Origin: Fervidibacter sp032160945
GTDB taxonomy: Bacteria > Armatimonadota > Fervidibacteria > Fervidibacterales > Fervidibacteraceae
Assembly (NCBI GenBank): GCA_032160945.1
Contig: JAVHTL010000042.1
DNA: 21,209 nucleotides
Strand: one strand, 5' to 3'
Each line of letters opens with the position of its first letter. Position 1 is the first letter of the stretch. The position numbers were made by a program, and so were the translations under genes. Positions 14,279 through 21,209 of this stretch are shown piece after piece. The notes below the pieces were generated by a model. The model was not told the origin of the DNA. It saw only the letters and a program-made list of their open reading frames with translations, and searched no databases.

Positions 14279-16765
14279 TCAAGATAGATGCCAAATCCTG
14301 AGCCTCGCTTTGAGTTCCGATGGCGTCATCGGTCGTGATGGCTCCACGATGATTTTGCGCATCATTTTCGGGAGCAAATCAAAAGCATTATCGCTGAAAG
14401 TTGCATCGGGGACACCTTCAATTTCAAGCCAAAGGCATTTGACAAAGAGGTCCGAACTAACCTGCACAATCAGGAAGTTATTCACTTCAGTCACTTCAAC
14501 TTTCACTTCAACACAAGGCAAAACCACATCCTTAAGTGGTGCGAGGAAGACGGCGTCATAAGTTGAAGGCTCGCTGGGGTCATCGCCGACAATGTAAAAC
14601 TCGGCGGAAATCAAGTGCCGATGAGGGTCAAAGTTGTCTGGCAACTCAACAATCAAAATTTGCTGCGAGGAGTTGGGGGCGATAGTCAAGACCTCGCTGT
14701 GACCCCACATGGCTTTTCCGAACACATCTTGCACCTTGACGAAAATCGTTCCTTGAACTGGTCGCAAGAGGTCGTTGACGACCCAAACCGTCGGCGGATT
14801 AGTCGGTGCTATGCTGACCAAGACTGGGGCGAACGCTCGCTTTGCGAAATAGTAGCCAGCCTTTGGGCGACCGAAGTAATCAAGGACGCTCCAACTGACG
14901 ACTTGCCAACAATCGTTGAGTTGCCAAAAGAGAGCGCCCGCAGTTTTAAACTTTCGCCTTCGCCAATGAGTTATGCCGGTTTTGAGTGCTTCGCCTTGAA
15001 GGAGTTGAGCGACGCGAACCCATTCGCCTAAATCGCTTGGAACTTTGAAGTGAGCCGACATGTAGCGGTAAATTCGCTGAATTCCGTCAGCCATCTTGTC
15101 ATGGTGTTCCATCACTTTGCTGTTGGGGAAGCGGTCTTCAGGTTCTGTGAAAGTCTCAATCGTCGGCAAATTCGGCGGTGCCTGAAAGCCGAACTCGCTG
15201 ATAAAGCGCCCCGTGTCGCGCAGGTAACCCCTGTGGTCTTCTCGGAACCAAACATCCCAACTGTGCCTATCACCCTCGTTCATTGAGTTCGGGTCAGTTC
15301 CGCCGAACGGGCTGCTTTGCCAGTAAGGTCGGGATGGGTCAAGCCGCCGGCAAACATCGGGCAAAATTTGCGCGTAAATCGTTTCGCCGTAAAACTTGTC
15401 CCGCTTGCCGGCTGCTTTGAGGTTGAACAGCCAATCGTTTTCGTTGTTTCCGCACCACAAGACAATGCACGGGTGATGCCTAAGTTGCTTGACAATTGTT
15501 TCTGCCTCTTTCCGCACTTGTTCATGGAACCAAGCCTCTTCAGGATATTCGGCGCAAGAAAACATGAAGTCGTGCCAAACCATGATGCCCAGTTCGTCGC
15601 AAATTTCGTAAAAGGCTTCATCCTCGTAAATCCCGCCGCCCCAAATCCGAAGCATGTTCATGTTCGCTTCGGCTGCTTTTTGAAGCAAATCTCGGTAACG
15701 CCCCTTCGTCACGCGAGGCAAAAAGTTATCGGCTGGAATCCAGTTTGCACCCTTGCAAAAGACGGGCACACCGTTTATGCGGACGATGAAACTTTTTCCC
15801 TCTTCGTCAGGCTCCTGCACCAACTCAACCTTGCGCAGCCCGACCTTGACAGTTTTTTCGTCGGTTGTTTCCTCGCCGACCTCAACGCAGCACTTCAAAG
15901 TGTAAAGAGGCTGTTCGCCCATTCCGTTGGGGAACCAAAGGAGAGGTTGGGAGATTTCAATTTCGGCGTAAACAGTGTTTTCACCCAACTTCAAACTCGC
16001 GGGCACGCAAGCGATGAACTGTTGCTCACCGTGCTGCAAGATGAAGCGGACGCGCGCTTCCGCTTCCTTGACGGCGTTAAGTTCTGCCTCAACTCTCACC
16101 TTCGCTTTAGAGTGGTCATCGCTTAGTTCCGTCAGGTAAGCCCAAAGGTTTCTGAGGCAAGCGACATTGTAAGCGAAAAGTTCAACGGGGCGCCAAATTC
16201 CGCTGGTTGGCAGCCTCGGTCCCCAATCCCAGCCGAACGAATACTGCGCCTTGCGTAGGTAAGGTCTGGGTTGGTAAAACGCTGAGTTAAGTGCACCATA
16301 GCGCTTCTCTCGTTCCTCGCAAACTTTCGTCGGCGAGTCAATTTTAACGACGAGCGTGTTTGGTCCCTCACGGAGCGAATTTTTGACCTCAAACCTGTGC
16401 GGGATGAACATGTTGTCAACTTCTCCGACCTTTTCGCCGTTGAGCCAAATGGTTGCTGCTGTGTCCAAACCGTGAAAGACCAACTCAACAGCATCGTGGC
16501 TGAGCAATTCGGCTGGGACCTCAAAATCTCGCCGATACCACCATTCACGCTCTTCAACCCACTTGACGACGAGTTCGTTAAGCCTGTAAAACGGATCGGG
16601 CAACTTACCCGCTCGCATCAAATCCAAGTGGACAACGCCCGGCACTTGTGCAGGGATTGTTCGTTCTGGCGGAAGTTGGAAATTAGGCGTGAAAGCACCT
16701 TGCCGTTCGCCTTCACCCAACTCAAACTCTGTCAACCACCAAGTCCCGCCCAAACTTAACCTCAT
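14279..16765 (-). CDS. Glycoside hydrolase family 2 beta-mannosidase
   Basis: 828 residues, the size of family 2 beta-mannosidases. The N-terminal jelly-roll domain starts GGTWWLTEFE and has WYRRDFEVP and DTAATIWLNGEKVG; the middle is an immunoglobulin-like domain; the TIM barrel starts near NWIPADNFLPR. The predicted acid/base is Glu442 in WCGNNEND and the nucleophile Glu524 in RFISEFGFQ; the former is the mannosidase form of the family motif. It should release mannose from non-reducing ends of manno-oligosaccharides. There is no clear signal peptide, so it is probably cytoplasmic. I prefer ATG 16765 because GAGGTGA is 8 bases upstream; GTG 16777 lies within that site. It lies 54 bases after the HxlR-type regulator on the same strand and may be cotranscribed with it. 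Confidence 0.92.
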   Translation of the reverse strand: MRLSLGGTWWLTEFELGEGERQGAFTPNFQLPPERTIPAQVPGVVHLDLMRAGKLPDPFYRLNELVVKWVEEREWWYRRDFEVPAELLSHDAVELVFHGLDTAATIWLNGEKVGEVDNMFIPHRFEVKNSLREGPNTLVVKIDSPTKVCEEREKRYGALNSAFYQPRPYLRKAQYSFGWDWGPRLPTSGIWRPVELFAYNVACLRNLWAYLTELSDDHSKAKVRVEAELNAVKEAEARVRFILQHGEQQFIACVPASLKLGENTVYAEIEISQPLLWFPNGMGEQPLYTLKCCVEVGEETTDEKTVKVGLRKVELVQEPDEEGKSFIVRINGVPVFCKGANWIPADNFLPRVTKGRYRDLLQKAAEANMNMLRIWGGGIYEDEAFYEICDELGIMVWHDFMFSCAEYPEEAWFHEQVRKEAETIVKQLRHHPCIVLWCGNNENDWLFNLKAAGKRDKFYGETIYAQILPDVCRRLDPSRPYWQSSPFGGTDPNSMNEGDRHSWDVWFREDHRGYLRDTGRFISEFGFQAPPNLPTIETFTEPEDRFPNSKVMEHHDKMADGIQRIYRYMSAHFKVPSDLGEWVRVAQLLQGEALKTGITHWRRRKFKTAGALFWQLNDCWQVVSWSVLDYFGRPKAGYYFAKRAFAPVLVSIAPTNPPTVWVVNDLLRPVQGTIFVKVQDVFGKAMWGHSEVLTIAPNSSQQILIVELPDNFDPHRHLISAEFYIVGDDPSEPSTYDAVFLAPLKDVVLPCVEVKVEVTEVNNFLIVQVSSDLFVKCLWLEIEGVPDATFSDNAFDLLPKMMRKIIVEPSRPMTPSELKARLRIWHLS

Positions 16766-16819
16766 TTTCGTTTTCACCTCTTAACACTTTGATGTCCTTC
16801 AAAGGTAGCGCAGGTGTCA

Positions 16820-17407
16820 TCATGCGTGTTTGCTCAAAGCAACCTTTTTGCTTTGAAGGTTTGATGGAGCCTCAAGGTATTTGACCAAGGGCAGGATTGA
16901 ACACCCTTTGTCAGTTATGCGATAGACGACCTGAATGGGTTTGGTGGGTAAAACTTCTCGGTTCACCAAGCCCAAACCCTCAAGTTTCGCCAACCTTTCA
17001 AAAAGCAATTTGTCGGCGATTTTTAACCTTGCCTTCAAACCTTTCGGTCGCCTCGGTTGATTTGACAGAAGCGCCAAGATTGCGACCATGTATCGGCATT
17101 TGAGCACTGTTGTCAGTTCATCAATGGTTAACCCGCTTTTAAGCAAACTTTCCGCCCAAAGGGAAAGTTTTTTGCCTTCGCTCGTCAAAGTGTATTCAGT
17201 TCGCTTTGGGTATCCGTTAAAGGCTATACGAACGACCAAGCCCAATTGCTCTAACTTCCTAAGCCTCTGCCAAAGGACCTTTGGCGTCAAATCTGAAAAA
17301 CGACGCAATATCTGTGAAGGTCGTTGAAGTCCCCGACCCAAAGCAGCAAGGACACAAACGCTCCATTTGCAACGCAACAGGTTTTCATACACCTCAGGCA
17401 AATTCAT
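16820..17407 (-). CDS. Tandem-domain HxlR-family winged-helix regulator
   Basis: 195 residues made of two HxlR-type winged helices in a row, roughly 10-90 and 99-180. The repeats align visibly: LLRCKWSVCVLAAL with VLKCRYMVAILALL, LWQRLRKLEQLGLVVR with LFERLAKLEGLGLVNR, and TEYTLTSEGKK with VVYRITDKGCS. Ordinary HxlR proteins have one domain and work as dimers, so a fused pair could bind a pseudo-symmetric operator as a monomer. Conserved Cys13 and Cys104 sit at the HxlR position where some members sense oxidants or electrophiles. Start: ATG 17407 is preferred because GGCGGTGA lies 8 bases upstream; a GTG at 17452 is the longest option. It diverges from the protoglobin gene and precedes the beta-mannosidase, so either could be its target. 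Confidence 0.8.
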   Translation of the reverse strand: MNLPEVYENLLRCKWSVCVLAALGRGLQRPSQILRRFSDLTPKVLWQRLRKLEQLGLVVRIAFNGYPKRTEYTLTSEGKKLSLWAESLLKSGLTIDELTTVLKCRYMVAILALLSNQPRRPKGLKARLKIADKLLFERLAKLEGLGLVNREVLPTKPIQVVYRITDKGCSILPLVKYLEAPSNLQSKKVALSKHA

Positions 17408-17470
17408 CGCCTTCATCACCGCCCTGTGTTTTCTTTCCTTTTGGTAAGTCACTCCCGAAACGGTTCGTTA

Positions 17471-17498
17471 TTGGCAAGTTCGGAACTTCGGCTATATT
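17471..17498 (+). promoter_or_regulatory. Sigma70-type promoter for the protoglobin gene
   Basis: TTGGCA at 17471-17476 and TATATT at 17493-17498, each 5 of 6 to consensus, with a 16-base spacer. Transcription would start near 17505, giving a leader of about 37 bases that includes GAGGTGA. Confidence 0.55.
17476..17488. promoter_or_regulatory. Palindromic operator candidate within the protoglobin promoter spacer
   Basis: AAGTTC-G-GAACTT is a perfect 6-1-6 palindrome lying between the -35 and -10 of the protoglobin promoter and about 70 bases upstream of the divergent HxlR start. A protein bound here would block RNA polymerase. The neighbouring HxlR-type regulator is the obvious candidate, by position only. 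Confidence 0.5.
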
Positions 17499-17541
17499 TT
17501 GACACTGGCGAAACCGAATTTTCAAGCGAGGTGATTTTGCG

Positions 17542-18129
17542 ATGGCGGAAAAAATTCACGGCTACACTTACGGAACTGAAGCAGTTGCCCGTTCTCCAAT
17601 AAGCGACGAAGAGTTTGAGTTGCTGAAGCGAGCGGTCATGTTCACCGATGAGGATGAGCGCTATTTGAAGATGGCTGGCGAGGTGCTTGCTGACCAGATA
17701 GACGAAATCCTTGACCTTTGGTATGGCTGGGTCGGTTCGCATCAGCATTTGGTTTACTACTTCAGCGGTCCAAACGGTCAACCTGATGTCAACTACCTGC
17801 AAGCGGTAAGGGAAAGGTTCGGTCAGTGGATTTTGGACACTTGCAAACGAACTTATGACCGAGATTGGCTCAACTACGCTCACGAGATAGGGCTTCGCCA
17901 CCACCGAACCAAAAAGAACCAAACAGACCAAGTTCAATCTGTCCCCCACATTCCCTTGCGATACCTGATTGCCTTCATATACCCAATTGGCAGCACCATC
18001 AAAGGCTTCCTTGCGCGCAAAGGTCACAGCCTAGAAGATGTTGAAAAGATGCACCAAGCGTGGTTCAAATCTGTTGTCCTTCAAGTGGCTCTTTGGTCAC
18101 AACCTTACGCAAAGGACGGAGATTGGTAA
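17542..18129 (+). CDS. Protoglobin (haem-binding globin)
   Basis: 195 residues, exactly the length I recall for Methanosarcina protoglobin. The N-terminal loop has GYTYG, the B helix Trp60-Tyr61 and the E helix Phe93, all haem-pocket positions of that protein, and the proximal ligand is His120 in EIGLRHHRTKKN. Further family matches are AVMFTDEDE, FIYPIGSTIK and LQVALWSQPY. Protoglobins bind O2, CO and NO; some act as sensors in larger proteins, but this one is a lone globin, so gas binding, NO dioxygenation or storage is more likely than signalling (inference). Start: ATG 17542 after GAGGTGA at 7 bases. A P460-like cytochrome gene follows after 34 bases in the same direction, making an operon. 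Regulation may come from the divergent HxlR protein. Confidence 0.92.
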   Translation: MAEKIHGYTYGTEAVARSPISDEEFELLKRAVMFTDEDERYLKMAGEVLADQIDEILDLWYGWVGSHQHLVYYFSGPNGQPDVNYLQAVRERFGQWILDTCKRTYDRDWLNYAHEIGLRHHRTKKNQTDQVQSVPHIPLRYLIAFIYPIGSTIKGFLARKGHSLEDVEKMHQAWFKSVVLQVALWSQPYAKDGDW

Positions 18130-18163
18130 TGAGACATAAAAACTTACAAAGGAGGGACGAGAT

Positions 18164-18679
18164 ATGTTGCGCATCATCTTTGTAGTCAGTGTCGTTTTGG
18201 TTGTTGCTTGGGCAATTGCGGTAATGGCTTACCAACAGCCAAAAGCGTCTGTGCCTACCGAATTGCCTAAAGATTGGCGTGATTGGACGCACATCAAGAC
18301 GGGTGTCATTTACAGCGAAAAGCACCCGCTATTTGAAGCCTTCGGGGGTGTTCACCACATTTATGCCAACAAAGTTGCTGCGGAAGCCTACAAGGAAGCC
18401 CACAAAAAAGGCGCAAAGAAGAAGTTCCCCGATGGCAGCGTCATTGTGTTCGTGCTTTACAGCGCGAAGGACGAAGGTGGAATGTTCGTGGCTGGTGAAA
18501 AGAAAGTCGTCGCAATAATGGTCAAGGACAGCAAGAAATACTCAGCAACAGGAGGTTGGGGTTGGCAGGCATGGACAGCAGATGGAAAACAATTGGTTAA
18601 TGACCCTGAAGAGCAATGTTTCACCTGCCACAAGCCAATGCGTGAAAACGATTATGTTTTCAGCGATTGGGTGCCATAA
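18164..18679 (+). CDS. Cytochrome P460/cytochrome c'-beta-like periplasmic haem protein
   Basis: 171 residues. Residues 1-22 form an export signal (hydrophobic IIFVVSVVLVVAWAIA, possible cleavage after VMA). The c-type haem site is Cys152-Phe-Thr-Cys155-His156 near the C-terminus, followed by DYVFSDW, the layout of the P460 fold; GGVHHIYAN and GGWGWQAW are other family-like segments. In Nitrosomonas P460 a lysine crosslinks the haem; aligning GSVIVFVL with the remembered TVTVKEL segment puts Phe96 at that place. This would make it closer to cytochrome c'-beta, which binds NO, than to a hydroxylamine-oxidising P460 (inference from memory). ATG 18164 follows GGAGGGACGA at a normal distance. Next to protoglobin, it suggests periplasmic NO or redox-gas handling. 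Confidence 0.85.
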   Translation: MLRIIFVVSVVLVVAWAIAVMAYQQPKASVPTELPKDWRDWTHIKTGVIYSEKHPLFEAFGGVHHIYANKVAAEAYKEAHKKGAKKKFPDGSVIVFVLYSAKDEGGMFVAGEKKVVAIMVKDSKKYSATGGWGWQAWTADGKQLVNDPEEQCFTCHKPMRENDYVFSDWVP

Positions 18680-18685
18680 GACAAA

Positions 18686-18750
18686 GTAGGGTGTAGGCTC
18701 TGTCCTGTGCCGAAAAATTTCATCGGCAAGGAAGAGAGCCTCCGCCCTAC
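18686..18750. repeat. 65-bp imperfect palindromic element with GTAGGG/CCCTAC ends
   Basis: Nested inverted pairs: GTAGGG (18686-18691) with CCCTAC (18745-18750), GGCTCT with AGAGCC further in, and GCCGA with TCGGC around a short A/T-rich loop. It lies directly after the P460-like gene, between convergent genes, as the 8142-8223 element does. It probably folds as one long hairpin in either transcript and may act as a two-way 3' end. Probably the same family as the other two elements. Confidence 0.6.
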
Positions 18751-18856
18751 AAGGCTACGAAAAAAATGTCTGGCAAACAATCTGCTGATGGTGTTGGGAT
18801 TTCTACACCAAAATTGTTCCTTCTTCAGTTTTGGTAATTTCTCGTGTCCGTTGATG

Positions 18857-20086
18857 TCACTTGAGGCTTTCATCCATGATAGCGAACGGGCTTGGCACAG
18901 GTGGGCGGCGTTTTTGCTCTACGATTTCGCCTTTCTCCCACGCCCTCAAAAATGCAGCAAAAACATTTGGGTCTATGTCGTTGGGCACATCTTTGCGGAT
19001 GATGTCAATGGAAGTTTCAGGGTCTAACGCTTCACGATAAGGTCGGTCGGAAGTCAGAGCATCAAAAACATCTGCAATTGCAATGATGCGAGCGTCTAAC
19101 GGGATTTCATCACCTTTGAGACCTAACGGGTAACCACGACCAGACAGGCGCTCATGGTGGTAACGAACACCTGCAAGGTAAGGCTTCATTTGCTTGATGG
19201 GCGCTAAAATTCGGTAGCCAATTTCAGGGTGCAACTTTATCAAGGCAAACTCTTCGTCTGTTAACCGTCCTTCTTTGAGCAAGACAGCGTCAGGGACACC
19301 TACTTTGCCAATGTCATGGAGCAACCCTGATAGTCGGATGCGTTCGCAGTCTGCTTCGTTCAAGCCCAATTCACGAGTGATAGCAATAGAAAAATCTGTC
19401 ACCCGTTCCGAGTGACCACGAGTGTAAGGGTTGCGGGCATCAAGCATGGAAACCATTGCTCTCACCAAATCCCAAAACAAATCCTGCAAGGCTTGATGGG
19501 ACTGGGCTTTGTCAATAGCGACAGCGCAAAGGGACGAAATTGCCATTAACTCGTTCACATCCCCTTGAGTGAAAGTTCCACTACGACAATTCAGAACCTC
19601 CAGAACACCCTTGATGGTCTCGTCAATACGCAGAGGGACAGCAATCAAGTTGCGGGTCACAAAACCACTTTGCTTGTCAACAATTTTCGTATGGCGTGGA
19701 TCTTTGGCGACATCGTCAACTAAAATCGGTTCGCCTGCCTCTAACACATAGCCTGCAATTCCTTGACCACGCTTTAATCGGATTTGCCTAACTGATTCAC
19801 CCTTTTCACCTGTCGCCACTTCAAAAAACAACTCGTCCGTCTCAGGGTCGTAAAGGAGCAGTGAACTCGCTTCCGCATTGGTCAAAATTTCCGCAGCACT
19901 CATGATGCTTGTCAGAACCGTGTTCAAATCCAACGATGCGTTAACTTGGGTCATGAGGGAAAGCACTGTTTGCAAGTGATGGACTTGATCTTGTGCTTGC
20001 GCTTTGGCGATAGAAAGTTCAGCCTCTAACTCCACAATGCGTCGCTCCAACTGAGCGACATACTCACGCAAATTTTGTTCACTCAC
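18857..20086 (-). CDS. GAF and HD-GYP domain protein (probable cyclic di-GMP phosphodiesterase)
   Basis: 409 residues from the chosen start. A coiled coil (about 5-45, YVAQLERRIVELEAELSIAKAQ) leads to a GAF sensor domain (about 50-195) and an HD-GYP domain (about 205-380). The catalytic signatures are complete: RGHSERV, LLHDIGKVGVPD (His257-Asp258), KLHPEIGYRIL, and HHERLSGRGYP at 310-320, with IADVFDALTSDRPYR. HD-GYP enzymes hydrolyse cyclic di-GMP. There is no DNA-binding or receiver domain, so the GAF ligand probably controls activity; the protein should be cytoplasmic. Start: GTG 20086 has AAAGGGGGG 9 bases upstream; an ATG at 20146 adds 20 poorly conserved residues without a site. It is transcribed away from the DUF6259 fragment. 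Confidence 0.88.
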   Translation of the reverse strand: MSEQNLREYVAQLERRIVELEAELSIAKAQAQDQVHHLQTVLSLMTQVNASLDLNTVLTSIMSAAEILTNAEASSLLLYDPETDELFFEVATGEKGESVRQIRLKRGQGIAGYVLEAGEPILVDDVAKDPRHTKIVDKQSGFVTRNLIAVPLRIDETIKGVLEVLNCRSGTFTQGDVNELMAISSLCAVAIDKAQSHQALQDLFWDLVRAMVSMLDARNPYTRGHSERVTDFSIAITRELGLNEADCERIRLSGLLHDIGKVGVPDAVLLKEGRLTDEEFALIKLHPEIGYRILAPIKQMKPYLAGVRYHHERLSGRGYPLGLKGDEIPLDARIIAIADVFDALTSDRPYREALDPETSIDIIRKDVPNDIDPNVFAAFLRAWEKGEIVEQKRRPPVPSPFAIMDESLK

Positions 20087-20187
20087 TGAAAAGTGCCCCC
20101 CTTTGCAAATCGCTTTTCTCTCATCGTTAACTTGCGACATCCGCATTCGCTAACTTGGACTTTCGCTTTGCCTTTTCTCTCACTTTC

Positions 20188-20216
20188 ATTTTATCCGATT
20201 TAGCATTGATAGGCAA
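20188..20216 (-). promoter_or_regulatory. Candidate promoter for the HD-GYP gene
   Basis: On the minus strand, TTGCCT (20216-20211) and TAAAAT (20193-20188, 5 of 6 to consensus) are separated by exactly 17 bases. Transcription would begin near 20181, upstream of both possible start codons. Confidence 0.45.
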
Positions 20217-20241
20217 TGACGATAAACTTCTTGCGTGATAG

Positions 20242-21209
20242 TGGATAAGTCTATTTGCTTCCTTATTCCGTCAACATCTTTTCCCCTACCCGCACTATTT
20301 CCCGACGAAGGAAGGTTTTGCTGAAAGTGTCCGAGAGTTGCAGCAATCCGAAGTCTTCGTCATGCCTTACATCAACGGGCGACTTTGGGACACACGAGAC
20401 AAGGGCACAGAAGATTGGCAATTCAGCAAAGTCGCGTTACCAGCAGCGACAAAGCGGGAAGATGGGACAACCTACACCGAAAGTTCCGGTAGCAAGGAAG
20501 CAGATGGAAGCGAGGTCAAGTTGGCTCCTATGTGCCCGGCGACAAAGTTGTGGCAAGACAAAGTTCGCGAAATTGTGCTGCGGTTGTTCAACGAGTTCGG
20601 CGTCAACGCAGTTTACATTGATCAAGTTGCTGGTGCCCCGCCGGTTTTGTGCTTTGACAAAAATCACGGTCATCCCCTCGGCGGCGGCTCTTGGTGGAAC
20701 GAAGGCTATTGGCAAATGCTGGATGCAATCCGAAAGGAGATGCCGAAAGACCGAATGCTAACATCTGAGTGCAATGCCGAGCCGTTCGCAAAGTGGTTTG
20801 ACGGTTACTTGACTTGGCATTGGCAGTTTAATGGTCAAGTCCCCGCTTTCCCTGCCGTTTACGGCGGCGCAGTTCAAATGTTCGGGCGAGCATATTTTGA
20901 TGGTGGTGCAGGTGCAACCAAAGATTTGGCGCTGAGGATGAAAGCGGGGCAGCAACTCGTTTTTGGTGAGCAAATTGGCTGGATTGACCCAAGCATTGTT
21001 CGTGAGAAAGATAACGCCGAATTTTTGAGGCAAGTTGTCAGGTTGCGTTGGCATTTGCGCCGATATTTTTACGCAGGGGAAATGGCGCGACCTCCCAAAC
21101 TTATCGGCAATATCCCGAAAGTCAGCGCCGATTGGCGATGGTCATGGACAGAGTGGTGGGTTGAAACTGACGCGATTCTGACGGGAGCGTGGAAATTGCC
21201 ACAGGAAGG
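20242..21209 (+). pseudogene. 5'-truncated DUF6259-like glycosidase fragment, running off the right edge
   Basis: An uninterrupted frame (about 322 codons) from just after a TAG at 20239 to the window edge. The protein reads PHYFPTKEGFAESVRELQ, VFVMPYINGRLWDTRD, GVNAVYIDQVAGAPP, LTSECNAEPF and TWHWQFNGQVPAF, a TIM-barrel pattern I associate with DUF6259 proteins, which are related to alpha-galactosidase-like hydrolases and frequent in Armatimonadota. The Asp of YIDQ is a likely catalytic residue (inference). The frame enters in the middle of the barrel: there is no start codon or ribosome binding site before the conserved region, and the expected N-terminal beta-domain and first strands are absent. 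Upstream is only the HD-GYP promoter region. Hence a gene that lost its 5' part, apparently recently, since no stop or frameshift has accumulated. Its true end is not visible. Confidence 0.65.

Noticed and set aside
15317..16126. 269-codon ORF opposite the beta-mannosidase
   Set aside because: Shadow of the well-supported mannosidase frame; cysteine- and phenylalanine-rich without motifs.
18756..18840. Small ORF and an ACCAAAA/TTTTGGT stem in the gap before the HD-GYP stop
   Set aside because: No ribosome binding site for the ORF; the stem is A/T-rich with a 15-base loop, too weak to call a terminator.
20255..20761. 168-codon ORF over the DUF6259 fragment
   Set aside because: Out of frame with the recognisable glycosidase sequence; Ser/Arg/Cys-rich composition typical of a shadow frame.

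Overview
The window (about 21 kb, moderate G+C) looks like the chromosome of a diderm, free-living bacterium. The best guess is Armatimonadota, close to the Fervidibacteria. The reasons are an lpxK gene (lipid A, hence an outer membrane), a large DUF6785-like membrane protein, a DUF6259-like glycosidase remnant, a GH2 beta-mannosidase and Memo-associated radical SAM and HD-GYP genes. The taxonomic call is inference. Most genes have a strong GAGGTGA-type ribosome binding site, which I used to correct several starts. I saw no tRNA, rRNA, CRISPR array or intact insertion sequence.

Layout. 1-2085 (+): the tail of an unknown gene, a 42-codon ORF translationally coupled to it, lpxK, and a pabA/trpG glutamine amidotransferase. 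2086-2558: a 473-base gap with a strong palindrome, a probable terminator and a five-copy 57-bp tandem hairpin array. 2559-5861 (+): the DUF6785-like membrane protein and an MFS nucleoside-type permease. 6015-8087 (+): gmk, coaBC and a short glutaredoxin-like selenoprotein with two in-frame TGA codons. 8254-11523 (-): rel (upstream) and hemB. 11666-14227 (+): an FmdB-type zinc ribbon, folB and folK, then an AmmeMemoRadiSam radical SAM enzyme. 14279-17407 (-): a tandem-domain HxlR regulator followed by the beta-mannosidase. 17542-18679 (+), divergent from the regulator: a protoglobin and a cytochrome P460-like c-type cytochrome. 18857-20086 (-): a GAF/HD-GYP protein. 20242-21209 (+): a DUF6259-like fragment that has lost its 5' end and runs off the window.

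How it fits together. Folate synthesis (pabA, folB, folK), nucleotide and CoA synthesis (gmk, coaBC), haem synthesis (hemB) and the stringent response (rel) are ordinary housekeeping. Two places stand out. The first is the selenoprotein at 7860-8087, which stop-based gene finding misses: Sec is predicted at residue 14 in a Grx-like UPYT motif and at residue 73, three codons from the end (U-G-I-stop), and a 9-bp hairpin with a G-starting loop lies 24 nt past the second UGA. The second is the regulator/protoglobin/P460 locus, which looks like a haem-based gas (NO or O2) handling module with a palindrome inside the predicted promoter. Three intergenic elements with TGTAGGG...CCCTACA-type ends appear to belong to one small mobile or structural repeat family.
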